Assembly (NCBI GenBank): GCA_031397815.1
Contig: JANNMJ010000115.1
Span: 1 to 33,265, forward strand
DNA: 33,265 nt
Direction of reading: 5' to 3'
DNA from: JANNMJ01 sp031397815
GTDB lineage: Bacteria > Bacteroidota > Bacteroidia > Cytophagales > Hymenobacteraceae
The position numbers and the translations under genes were made by a program. Shown here piece by piece: positions 8,435 through 15,696 of this stretch (positions are counted from its first letter, which is position 1; each line of letters begins with the position of its first letter). The notes under the pieces were generated by a model. The model had not been told where the DNA came from. It did no database searches and saw nothing but the letters and a program-made list of their open reading frames with translations.

Positions 8435-9226
8435 CTAGCCGACGCCGTTCCGCCGCCAGTTGCTGAGGTACTCCCCTAGCGTGGGGTGCGACCAGAGGCG
8501 TGAGCCTTCCTGCGAAACCGGCTGTTCGCGCACGGTTCCGGCCAGCGCCTCGCGCACGGCTTGGATGAGCAGTGGCAAACCGGCGGCCATCTGAAGGAGC
8601 GGGTAAGTAACGAAATTGTCTTGTGGCGTCGGGTCGATGAGGGTTTGGGCGATTACGCCGCCCGTATCGATCCCGGCATCGACGAAATGGACTGATACCC
8701 CGCAATGCGCGCGGTCGTTCGTCGCCAACGCCCAGTAGCCGCCGTGAACGCCCCGATAGCGCGGCGTTATGCCAGCGTGCGTGTTGATAAACCGGCAAGG
8801 GACGCTTTGGAGCACCTTTTTTGAGATGATGCGCGTGCCCTGCACCACCACCACATCGGGTGCCAAGGCTTGAAGATGCGCAATTGCCTCAGGCGAGTTG
8901 ATGGATGGGACGTGAATGACTTCGGAGGCCGGAATCGGCGCGTCGTTCAGCTGATTAGCGTGCTTGATCTGCTGCAACCGACCGGCAGCGCGCAGCTTGA
9001 GCGCCTTCTCGATCAGCACCTTGAAGAGCACCTGACCGGCTACGGTAGGAAAACCGATCTTCTCGATGCGGCGCCGCAGCAGCTGCTTTGCGCTCACCGG
9101 CTCTTCGATGATGATTTTATGCACCCCGATCGCCTGATTCAGGGCGTGATAGACGATGTGAGTAGGCTCGCCGGGACCGGCGATGATGACTACTCGGCCC
9201 GGTGATGCGGTAGCGGGTTGGCTCAT
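8435..9226 (-). CDS. Formyltransferase-family protein
   Basis: A 263-residue protein with the catalytic core of the 10-formyltetrahydrofolate-dependent formyltransferase family (Fmt, PurN, sugar N-formyltransferases). The triad is visible: Asn148 and His150 in INTHAGITPRYRGVHGG, and Asp183 in VHFVDAGIDTGG, with family-typical spacing. The N-terminal 100 residues start with a nucleotide-fold-like VVIIAGPGEPTHIVYHAL, not a typical Fmt N-terminus. The C-terminal OB-like tRNA domain of Fmt is absent, so tRNA formylation is unlikely. In this context, N-formylation of an amino sugar is the best guess; the substrate is unknown. Its ATG overlaps the deacetylase stop (ATGA), so the two are translationally coupled. 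It is the last gene of the locus. Confidence 0.85.
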   Translation of the reverse strand: MSQPATASPGRVVIIAGPGEPTHIVYHALNQAIGVHKIIIEEPVSAKQLLRRRIEKIGFPTVAGQVLFKVLIEKALKLRAAGRLQQIKHANQLNDAPIPASEVIHVPSINSPEAIAHLQALAPDVVVVQGTRIISKKVLQSVPCRFINTHAGITPRYRGVHGGYWALATNDRAHCGVSVHFVDAGIDTGGVIAQTLIDPTPQDNFVTYPLLQMAAGLPLLIQAVREALAGTVREQPVSQEGSRLWSHPTLGEYLSNWRRNGVG

Positions 9227-10242
9227 AGGGAAGAAGCTGAGGAAACGGCCTTGTTACCAGCTTGGCGCTGCCGCAGTAGCCGGTCGGCGAGGGTGGCCAT
9301 GGTGGCGCTTTCCATTTGATACGTGGTGCGCAGGTGCGCGAAGTGCTTCGCCAGCCGCGTGAGGATGGCGATGTTCTGCGGCAGGTTGGCGCCGAAGTTC
9401 TCCGGGTGCCACCACAGGTGGAAGACTTCGCCGGTTTTAGCGGCGTGCGTCATCGCCTGCTCGATTCGGCGTAGCCGCAGCTCTTCCCCTGCCTGGAGGC
9501 GGCGCGACCACGGACGCAGGAACCGACTGGCCGGAATGTTAAACGGCGCTTGCTCGCCGGCGACGGATTCGAGCGAAAAAGTATGGTGCCCCGACAGGTT
9601 CACGTAGGCGTCTAAGAGGCGCGCCCCGCGTTTCCAGAGCGCCTGTTGCTCCTCGGAGCGTTCCTTGTATATCCAGTGCTGCTCGTTGCCGCGGTAGGTA
9701 GTTAGGCCCAGCTCGCGGCAGATATCGAGGTAAGCGGCGTTGTATTGATTGCGGGGGAAGACGAGGGATTTTATCTCGATCCCAATGGCGCGGCCCGCTT
9801 CGATGGCGGCTTGCAGATCTTGGCGGAAGGTTTCGGGCGTTTGCCCGCGCTCCAGCGCGTAATAGTGGCAGAAGGTGTGCGTGCCGATTTCCTGCCCCGG
9901 CGACTGGCGAATCTGCTCCAATAACGCCCGGCCGAAGTGGTACGGGTCGACTGACTCATCGTCGCCGATGCCTTGCAGGGCGGGGTAGGGCGAGAGGTTC
10001 GCATCGGCGTACTGCGGTTTTTCGGCTGGCAGATGCGCTAAAAGCTCGGTTTTGGTTGCGTAGAAGAGGAAACCGACCGTTGCCCAAGTAGCGCGCAGGC
10101 CGTATTCCTCGAACACCGCCAACATCGCCGGAATGGCTTGATGGGTGCCGCGGATGTTGGCGCCGTAGCCCTCAATCGTGCGCTTATCGCGAACGCCCCA
10201 GAAAAGCTCAAAGTCTAGCGATATGACCAACGTACCCGGCAT
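9223..10242 (-). CDS. Polysaccharide deacetylase (CE4/NodB-like)
   Basis: A 339-residue member of the NodB-homology superfamily, which removes N-acyl groups from sugars using a metal held by Asp-His-His. The first motif is at the N-terminus (SLDFELFWG, Asp10). The second is HTFCH, the HxxxH metal-binding motif, in GQEIGTHTFCHYYALE. A later FHLWWHPENFG supplies a C-terminal catalytic histidine. There is no signal peptide, so the enzyme appears cytoplasmic. Its stop overlaps the start of the formyltransferase (ATGA). The pairing recalls ArnA/ArnD, where a formyl group added to an amino sugar is later removed by a CE4-fold enzyme. The acyl group removed here is not known. A TATTTTTG -7-like box lies 85-92 bp upstream. 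Confidence 0.88.
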   Translation of the reverse strand: MPGTLVISLDFELFWGVRDKRTIEGYGANIRGTHQAIPAMLAVFEEYGLRATWATVGFLFYATKTELLAHLPAEKPQYADANLSPYPALQGIGDDESVDPYHFGRALLEQIRQSPGQEIGTHTFCHYYALERGQTPETFRQDLQAAIEAGRAIGIEIKSLVFPRNQYNAAYLDICRELGLTTYRGNEQHWIYKERSEEQQALWKRGARLLDAYVNLSGHHTFSLESVAGEQAPFNIPASRFLRPWSRRLQAGEELRLRRIEQAMTHAAKTGEVFHLWWHPENFGANLPQNIAILTRLAKHFAHLRTTYQMESATMATLADRLLRQRQAGNKAVSSASSL

Positions 10243-10326
10243 AGCAAGCGCAAATAGTTTACGATTTCTTCAAAAGAAGCTCCCCTTCCGAGTCCGCCTT
10301 TTGCAAGGTCGGTACGGTTGGAAGGT

Positions 10327-10356
10327 CAAAAATACGGCTCAACCCCACAGCCGAGA
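10327..10356 (-). promoter_or_regulatory. Candidate promoter or weak terminator upstream of the deacetylase gene
   Basis: On the minus strand, a small CGGCT/AGCCG stem-loop (about 10336-10354) is followed directly by TATTTTTG (10327-10334). This could end the flippase transcript, or serve as a -7 box (TAnnTTTG) for the deacetylase-formyltransferase pair. No -33 TTG sits at the expected distance, so both readings are weak. Confidence 0.3.
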
Positions 10357-10412
10357 CTTTTGGCTAGGTAGCTCGACGGTCAGGGTTGAGGTTAGGGACA
10401 AGAGCAGGCGCT

Positions 10413-11774
10413 CTAACCGAGGAGCAGCACGACGGCGGTAAGCCCCAGCACGCAGGCTCCGGCGAACGCCAGCATCCAGACAAAGTGCTCGCCTTTTTTG
10501 GACTGAACAACAGCAGCGATCAGCATAGCGGCCACGGGGATCAGCTTCGCCCACGCAGCGCCAATCACGCCAAACCAGATCAGGAACCAGTAGCTCGCCA
10601 CGGCATACACCAACAGCCCGCCGACGGCATTGTACATCATCTGCTTCGTGCGGCCGAGTGTTACCAGCAACACCGAACCCAGCAAGTACTCCGCTTTCAG
10701 AAAAAACGACACCAACAGCACCCGCGAAAGCTGCACCGACGGCTCAAACTTGCCGTGCGTCAGAGCATCGATGATGAACCCCGACGCCCCAATCAGCAGC
10801 AGCGCCGACCCGGCAAACAGGGCCGTAATCAGCATGAAAGCCCGCCCCATCTTGCGGTAGTTCTGTTCGGCGGCCATCGCGTAGTAGCTAGGCTCGAAGG
10901 CGCGGTAGAGACTGAGGGCGAGGATGTTGATGGTGCCGCCGTATTGCATAGCTACGTTGTAGTAGCCCAGCTCGGTCAGAGTAGAGAGCCGTTCGAGGAA
11001 AACCCGGTCGATGGTATCGAAGAGCTGCGCGGCGAGTCCGGCGGGAATCAGCGGCAGACCAAACTGGATGGCTTTGCGGAGCAGCGCGTTATCGACCCGC
11101 CATTCTATCGTGCCCCACAGCACCATCAGCGCCAGCACCCCCGTGATGACGGTACCCACCGAAAGGCCGATCAGTCGGCCCAAAACGCCTTGATGGAGTA
11201 CGAGCACCAACACGAGCGCAATCCCCGTTTGAAGGGCCGCCTGTAAGATGGTCAGCACGGCGAAACCCCACGCTTTCTCCTGAATTCGGTAGCGCAGCGT
11301 GGCGTAGGTGAACGTTCCCAAACCGACGTTCCCGAGCAGCACGACGAACATGAACGGGAAGAAAGGCACTTTGACGTGCATCAGCGAGAACGTGAGCGCG
11401 CCGATGACCGTCAGTACCAGAATCAGCAAGGCGCCCCAACCCAAGGTGAACGATAAAAGCGTGCTCAGCAGGTCTTTGCGATACTCCGGATCGGGCCTGA
11501 CGAAGTACTCGCGGTTGTAGAACGAGTCGAGGCGAAGCGTGAACAGCGACCCCAGAAAGCCGTTGATCGAGGTCACGTAGCCGACGACCCCGAAATCAGC
11601 CGGGGTCAGCTGTTTCGTGAAAAGGGGCAGGGTGAAAATGGAGATTGCCGCCCCAAACGACGATGCCGCGAGATACAAGACCGTGTTGGTCATTTTCTCG
11701 GAGCGCAGCAACGTCAGCAGCGCCGGACCATTCAGACGCTGACGAAGGGAGGCAATGGCCGATTGGACTGCCAT
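10413..11774 (-). CDS. Oligosaccharide flippase (Wzx-like, MOP superfamily)
   Basis: A 453-residue integral membrane protein with about 12-14 hydrophobic segments and the pattern of polysaccharide-biosynthesis flippases. Typical features are the N-terminal TNTVLYLAASSFGAAISIFTLPLFTKQLTPADFGVVGY, where the LTPADFG turn between helices 1 and 2 is the common MATE/MOP signature. The middle part has FGLPLIPAGLAAQLFDTIDRVFLERLSTLTELGYYNVAMQYG, a block seen across Wzx proteins. The expected role is to move an undecaprenyl-linked glycan across the inner membrane. It lies 132 bp downstream of the Gfo/Idh gene, with a long hairpin in between, and is followed by the deacetylase gene. No glycosyltransferase that would build the substrate is in the window. 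Confidence 0.9.
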   Translation of the reverse strand: MAVQSAIASLRQRLNGPALLTLLRSEKMTNTVLYLAASSFGAAISIFTLPLFTKQLTPADFGVVGYVTSINGFLGSLFTLRLDSFYNREYFVRPDPEYRKDLLSTLLSFTLGWGALLILVLTVIGALTFSLMHVKVPFFPFMFVVLLGNVGLGTFTYATLRYRIQEKAWGFAVLTILQAALQTGIALVLVLVLHQGVLGRLIGLSVGTVITGVLALMVLWGTIEWRVDNALLRKAIQFGLPLIPAGLAAQLFDTIDRVFLERLSTLTELGYYNVAMQYGGTINILALSLYRAFEPSYYAMAAEQNYRKMGRAFMLITALFAGSALLLIGASGFIIDALTHGKFEPSVQLSRVLLVSFFLKAEYLLGSVLLVTLGRTKQMMYNAVGGLLVYAVASYWFLIWFGVIGAAWAKLIPVAAMLIAAVVQSKKGEHFVWMLAFAGACVLGLTAVVLLLG

Positions 11775-11830
11775 AGACTTGGGCTAAAGGGCAAATAAGA
11801 GCGTGTGAGCCAGACGAATCAGGCGAAAAC

Positions 11831-11878
11831 GACGAAGCAATCTACCACCAGGCAAATGCGGCGGCAGATTGCTTCGTC
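11831..11878 (-). terminator. Intercistronic 13-bp hairpin between Gfo/Idh and flippase genes
   Basis: A perfect 13-bp inverted repeat (GACGAAGCAATCT at 11831-11843, its complement at 11866-11878) encloses a 22-nt loop. Read on the minus strand the stem is followed by GTTTTCGCC, a short T-run, so it may act as a leaky terminator that reduces flippase expression. RNA processing is an alternative. Confidence 0.5.
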
Positions 11879-11906
11879 CAGCAAAACGGAAAGCGAAAAC
11901 AGCCGA

Positions 11907-12863
11907 CTAAACGGTAATCTCGGAGAGTTTAACCGGGCGGTTCTCAGCGCGCGAGCGGGCTGCCGCAATCAGGATTCGCATCAGCTTCAGGGTATGCTCG
12001 GGGGCGATGGCGGGCTTGCCGGTGCGTACCTGATCGATGAAGTGGGTGACTTCGCGGCGGAACGCCGAAAAGTTGTCGGTGTGCTCGGCGTGAGCACGGC
12101 CTTTCGGACCCCAAAAATCGAACTGGAACGTAACGGCCGTTCCACCGAGCGCATCGATCTGCACCAGCGGATGCCCGGCAGCCTGCCGCAGCGTAACCGA
12201 CTCGTGCTTCGCGCTCGGCTCGGCCCAAACTTCTTCCACCTCACACGGGATGATGCGGAAGATGCCGTCGAGCATGTGGATGCCGTACTGCCGGAAGTTG
12301 CTCACCACGGCGCCGCGCACGAGCAGCAGCTCGCCCAGGTCGTCGATGGTAGACGCTACTTTATCGAGCTCCCGCGAGTATCGCACCCCGGCGCTGCTCA
12401 TCAGCTGACCACTTTCGAGGTACGGCTTGAAGAAGCGCAGATCGTCGAGGTCGACGGAGAGCGGCTTGTCGATGAAAACCGGCAGGCCAGCTTTCAGGAA
12501 CGATTCCGCCATTGGGCGATGGGTCTCGTAATCGTCACGCAGCAGCAGCAGCGCGTCGATTTGACCGATCATCTCTTCGGCGTTATCGACCACATTCGGG
12601 ATGCGGGCGGCGCGGGCGAGAATCTCGCTTTGCGCGCGGTCCTGCGTCCAGCAGTGCGTCACCTGCACGCCGGCGATGCCGAAATCGGCGGGGTCGCGCT
12701 GGCGCAGGTAGTTGTAAATACCACCCCACGCCGACGCCTTGAAGCCGTCGTCGTCGTAGCCGTTGATGATCGCCGAGAACGAGTACGGGTGACCGTTTCC
12801 CTCGTTCAGACCGATCACGCCGAGCCGGAGCGGGCGCTGCTCGGCAGCAATAGGGGTTACCAT
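11907..12863 (-). CDS. Gfo/Idh/MocA-family oxidoreductase (PtmF-like context)
   Basis: A 318-residue NAD(P)-dependent sugar oxidoreductase-type protein. The N-terminal part is a Rossmann domain (RLGVIGLNEGNGHPYSFSAIINGY). The Gfo/Idh hallmark FIDKPLS, with the catalytic-type Lys in the DKP motif, lies near residue 127, followed by the SSAGVRYSRELDKVAS and HMLDGIFRI segments of the second domain. The ATG at 12863 overlaps the SDR stop by seven bases (ATGGTAA). Neighbours are an SDR and a CMP-sugar synthetase. From memory, the Campylobacter ptm/leg cluster has a comparable oxidoreductase (PtmF) linked to making a GlcN precursor. That specific role is inferred from gene order, not sequence. Confidence 0.85.
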   Translation of the reverse strand: MVTPIAAEQRPLRLGVIGLNEGNGHPYSFSAIINGYDDDGFKASAWGGIYNYLRQRDPADFGIAGVQVTHCWTQDRAQSEILARAARIPNVVDNAEEMIGQIDALLLLRDDYETHRPMAESFLKAGLPVFIDKPLSVDLDDLRFFKPYLESGQLMSSAGVRYSRELDKVASTIDDLGELLLVRGAVVSNFRQYGIHMLDGIFRIIPCEVEEVWAEPSAKHESVTLRQAAGHPLVQIDALGGTAVTFQFDFWGPKGRAHAEHTDNFSAFRREVTHFIDQVRTGKPAIAPEHTLKLMRILIAAARSRAENRPVKLSEITV

Positions 12864-13651
12864 GCGGCCCAGCCTCCGTCGACGCAGATGTTCTGGCCCG
12901 TCATGTAAGAGCCGGCCTGCGAGCAGAGTAGCACGACGGCGCCTTTCAGGTCTTCCGGAGCGCCGCAGCGGCCCATCATGTTCTTGCCTTCGAGGGTTTT
13001 CCAGAAATTCGGGTTGTTCACGCCGGTTTCAGGGAACGGGAACGGGCCGGGGCTTAGCGCGTTCACGCGGATTTTGTGCGGCGACAGGAACGACGCCAGG
13101 TACTTGGTGAGCTGAATCACACCGGCTTTGGCGGCACCGTAGGACGGTGGGTTCACCAAGTGAACGCCGTCGTAGATGCGGTAATCCGGCGCGACGTGGC
13201 CGTACATCGAACCCGTGTTCAGGATGCAGCCCTGGGTCAGCTTGAGGTACTCGGCGGCTTCTTTTACGGTGTAGAACACGGCGTTGAGGCACATGTCGAT
13301 ATCGTAGCGCCAGTGCTCGTAGGAGATCGAGTCGAACGAGTTCTTGTTACCCGACCACGCGTTGTTGATCAGGATATCGAGCTTGCCGTACGCGTCGACC
13401 ACCTTTTTCAGAGCAGCGCGGATTTCTTCCGGCTCCAGAATATTGACGCCCAAGCCCATAGCCGGGGTACCATATTCTGCCGTGATGCGCGCAGCGAGTT
13501 TTTCGCATTTCTCGCCATCACGCGAGACGATGGCGAGGGAAGCGCCTTGCTCGGCCAAAGCCTCGCACATGGCGGTACCCAGATAACCGGCGCCGCCGGT
13601 AATGAAGACTACTTTGCCCTCCAGAGAGAGCATTTCCTGCAACTTTTTCAT
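12857..13651 (-). CDS. Short-chain dehydrogenase/reductase (PtmA-like)
   Basis: A classical SDR of 264 residues. The nucleotide-binding TGGAGYLG is at 18-25, NNAWSG is a variant of the NNAG motif, the serine is in NTGSMYG, and the catalytic Tyr171/Lys175 pair is in PPSYGAAKAG. The end (GQNICVDGGW) is canonical. The ATG at 13651 is preferred over an adjacent TTG. It lies 6 bp after the CMP-sugar synthetase stop and overlaps the Gfo/Idh start, so the three genes are tightly coupled. Adjacent SDR and NeuA-type genes recall Campylobacter ptmA-ptmB. Its substrate is probably a sugar or sugar phosphate for the nonulosonic-acid pathway, but this cannot be read from sequence. Confidence 0.9.
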   Translation of the reverse strand: MKKLQEMLSLEGKVVFITGGAGYLGTAMCEALAEQGASLAIVSRDGEKCEKLAARITAEYGTPAMGLGVNILEPEEIRAALKKVVDAYGKLDILINNAWSGNKNSFDSISYEHWRYDIDMCLNAVFYTVKEAAEYLKLTQGCILNTGSMYGHVAPDYRIYDGVHLVNPPSYGAAKAGVIQLTKYLASFLSPHKIRVNALSPGPFPFPETGVNNPNFWKTLEGKNMMGRCGAPEDLKGAVVLLCSQAGSYMTGQNICVDGGWAAW

Positions 13652-13657
13652 CAAAGC

Positions 13658-14404
13658 TTAGGGGTTGGGTTGGGTTTCGGTTTCGGGCTGAGTGAAACGG
13701 CGGAGTACCTGTTCGGCAATCAGCAGATCAAATTCTTCGTCGATATCGATAGCCATCGCGCGCGGCGTCACGATGGGGAAGACGCGCCCCTGGATGATGG
13801 AAATCGCAGTGGGGTTGGCGTCGAGAATGGCGGGGCTGAACGCGTAGATCTGGCCGTTGAGCTGATAGGCTTTCGGCTGCTGCTGACGCGGTAGGAACGG
13901 CTGCGCACCGTCGAGGTAAGGCCCGGCGGCACCGGCAGCTTCATCGACTTTCCAGAGACGATTCGGCGACACTTCGGTTTCGTGGAACGACGCGGCCGTA
14001 TCGGCGCGGCCCATCAGCACGGCTTCAATGGCGCGGTCGAGGTCTTCGACGCGACGAATCGGCGCGGTGGCTTCGAGGAGCGTAACGACGGCGGGGTCGT
14101 AGCCGCGCTCGCGCACGTATTGGATGGTGTACCGGATGGCGTCGATGACGAGGGCCGTATCGGTGGCCATCGCGGCGGGGCGCCAGATGACTTCGGCACC
14201 CAGCTTCTCAGCCAGCTCGCCGATTTCGGCATCGTCCGTCGAGATGACGATGCGGTCGACGAAGCGCGAGGCGCGGGCGGTATCGATGGGATACTGGAGC
14301 AGCGGCTTGCCGAGCAGCTCGCGCAGGTTTTTACGCAGAATTCCCTTGGAACCGCCCCGAGCAGGGATAATGGCGAGAACGGGAGCGTTGGAAGTTGAGG
14401 TCAC
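13658..14404 (-). CDS. Acylneuraminate/legionaminate cytidylyltransferase family
   Basis: A 248-residue CMP-nonulosonic acid synthetase (NeuA/LegF/PtmB type), which activates a sialic-acid-like sugar with CTP. The N-terminal nucleotide-binding loop IPARGGSKGI (from residue 13) is diagnostic. Further family segments are LGKPLLQYPIDTARAS, IVISTDDAEI, LLEATAPIRRVEDLDRAI and the C-terminal AIDIDEEFDLLIAE. With NeuB-, NeuC-, NeuD- and LegC-like genes nearby, the substrate is likely legionaminic acid or a close relative rather than Neu5Ac; the family cannot be told apart by motif alone. A perfect TACCTTTG promoter box lies just upstream, between the SGNH gene and this start. Confidence 0.92.
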   Translation of the reverse strand: MTSTSNAPVLAIIPARGGSKGILRKNLRELLGKPLLQYPIDTARASRFVDRIVISTDDAEIGELAEKLGAEVIWRPAAMATDTALVIDAIRYTIQYVRERGYDPAVVTLLEATAPIRRVEDLDRAIEAVLMGRADTAASFHETEVSPNRLWKVDEAAGAAGPYLDGAQPFLPRQQQPKAYQLNGQIYAFSPAILDANPTAISIIQGRVFPIVTPRAMAIDIDEEFDLLIAEQVLRRFTQPETETQPNP

Positions 14405-14456
14405 TTACGAGAAACGAAGCATGAAGACGCCTTACTGGCCAGCGCCGGAGAGCGTG

Positions 14457-14464
14457 CAAAGGTA
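14457..14464 (-). promoter_or_regulatory. Internal -7 promoter box before the CMP-sugar synthetase gene
   Basis: TACCTTTG on the minus strand, identical to the rRNA -7 boxes. It sits in the 71-bp gap between the SGNH gene stop and the cytidylyltransferase ATG, with a predicted 5' UTR of about 45 nt. A -33 TTG is not evident. Confidence 0.4.
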
Positions 14465-14475
14465 GGCCCGCCAGC

Positions 14476-15606
14476 TTAGTGCGCGGCCGAAGTAGCCGAA
14501 TCTGCGGCAACCATTACACGCCCGGTAGGCACTCCAAAAAGGCGCTCCACTACTTCGGGCTTGCAGTGCATACCGTCGTAGAAATCGGCGCTGGTGAGAT
14601 TGAACGGCGTGGGATCGAAGGAGCCAATCAGCCGCAGGTGCTCACGGGCGGCCAGCTCACGGAACCACGCCTCCGATTTGGTAACGTACTGATAATCGGG
14701 GTTGGAGACGAGGAATTTCCATACCGTCGGATGGTACGGCGCCATAAACAGCACCACCACTGAGCCCTTCGAGCGGGCATCGGTCACCATTTTCTCCAGC
14801 ACATTCCGCACATCTGCCGACAGGCCTGTGTACGTACCGAGCGAGTAAACGGGCTTGTTAGCCATGTAGCTACGAGCGGCATCGTCGGAATTCTGTTCTC
14901 GATACGTGCGGGCGTAGGAGATGGTATTGTCGGGGTGCTTCGTGAACTCGTCGTTCACGGCTTGATTGGTGGCGCGATAAGCGCTGGGGCGTTTCGACGG
15001 ATCGCGCAGCTGCTTGATAGCCGATTGGAAGTAGCTGAGCGACAGCAACTCGCCGAGCTTAGCGAGTGTCGAGCCGCTCGCGACCAGGTTCCCCAAGCCG
15101 TCTTCCGCTTCACCGCCCGCCGCTTCCGCCCCAAGCTGACGGCGCATTTGCAGCGCCTCCGTAGCGAGGGTTTTCCAGCGCTCCTGTCCGTGGTTATCGT
15201 TCAGCATCCACGGATCCAGCCCGATAACGAGCGTGTCGGCGTGCCAGCCGCGTGCGGTATACATCTGGTAAACCGCCAGCAAATCTTCCGCAACGCCGCC
15301 CGAAACGCCGCCGTTGTGCACGGTGCCTTGCGGGTAGATATTCTCCCCGATCAGCATCGAGCGGCTCGACCCGATGACCAAGACAGGCGGGCGCTTCGGC
15401 AGAGTGGCAATGCTGAACTTCTGCAACAGGCGCTCATCGAAATTGCGCAGGTTCGTGACGTGCTGCCCTTTGGCGAGCAGTGCCGCCACGCCGCGCTCAT
15501 AAGTGCCGCCGGAGAAGAGGTTCGCGGGATCGACGAAGTAATTGACACCCACCAGCAGCACCCCCAGCGGAGCAAGCAGAAACAGGCGCAGAAGCAGGGA
15601 TTTCAT
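14476..15606 (-). CDS. SGNH/AlgJ-DltD-like protein, partner of the MBOAT acyltransferase
   Basis: A 376-residue protein with one N-terminal membrane anchor (LLLRLFLLAPLGVLLVGVNYF) and an extracytoplasmic SGNH-hydrolase-like domain. The nucleophile motif GSSRS is at 79-83, and the C-terminal Asp/His motif is in FYDGMHCKPEVVERL (Asp344, His347). This resembles the second component of MBOAT O-acetylation systems (AlgJ/AlgX, DltD type), in which the acyl group passes to the sugar outside the membrane. It lies 90 bp downstream of the MBOAT gene and is very probably co-transcribed. I could not match it to a specific named family, but the catalytic pattern and gene pairing agree. The acceptor sugar is unknown. 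Confidence 0.8.
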   Translation of the reverse strand: MKSLLLRLFLLAPLGVLLVGVNYFVDPANLFSGGTYERGVAALLAKGQHVTNLRNFDERLLQKFSIATLPKRPPVLVIGSSRSMLIGENIYPQGTVHNGGVSGGVAEDLLAVYQMYTARGWHADTLVIGLDPWMLNDNHGQERWKTLATEALQMRRQLGAEAAGGEAEDGLGNLVASGSTLAKLGELLSLSYFQSAIKQLRDPSKRPSAYRATNQAVNDEFTKHPDNTISYARTYREQNSDDAARSYMANKPVYSLGTYTGLSADVRNVLEKMVTDARSKGSVVVLFMAPYHPTVWKFLVSNPDYQYVTKSEAWFRELAAREHLRLIGSFDPTPFNLTSADFYDGMHCKPEVVERLFGVPTGRVMVAADSATSAAH

Positions 15607-15696
15607 CGTGAGAAGCTGATGGGTCAGAGGCGAAGTACGGAAGCAACTTCACTCAGCGCAGACGGCTAAGGAGTTGATTCCGTGGGCAAACCGGCC

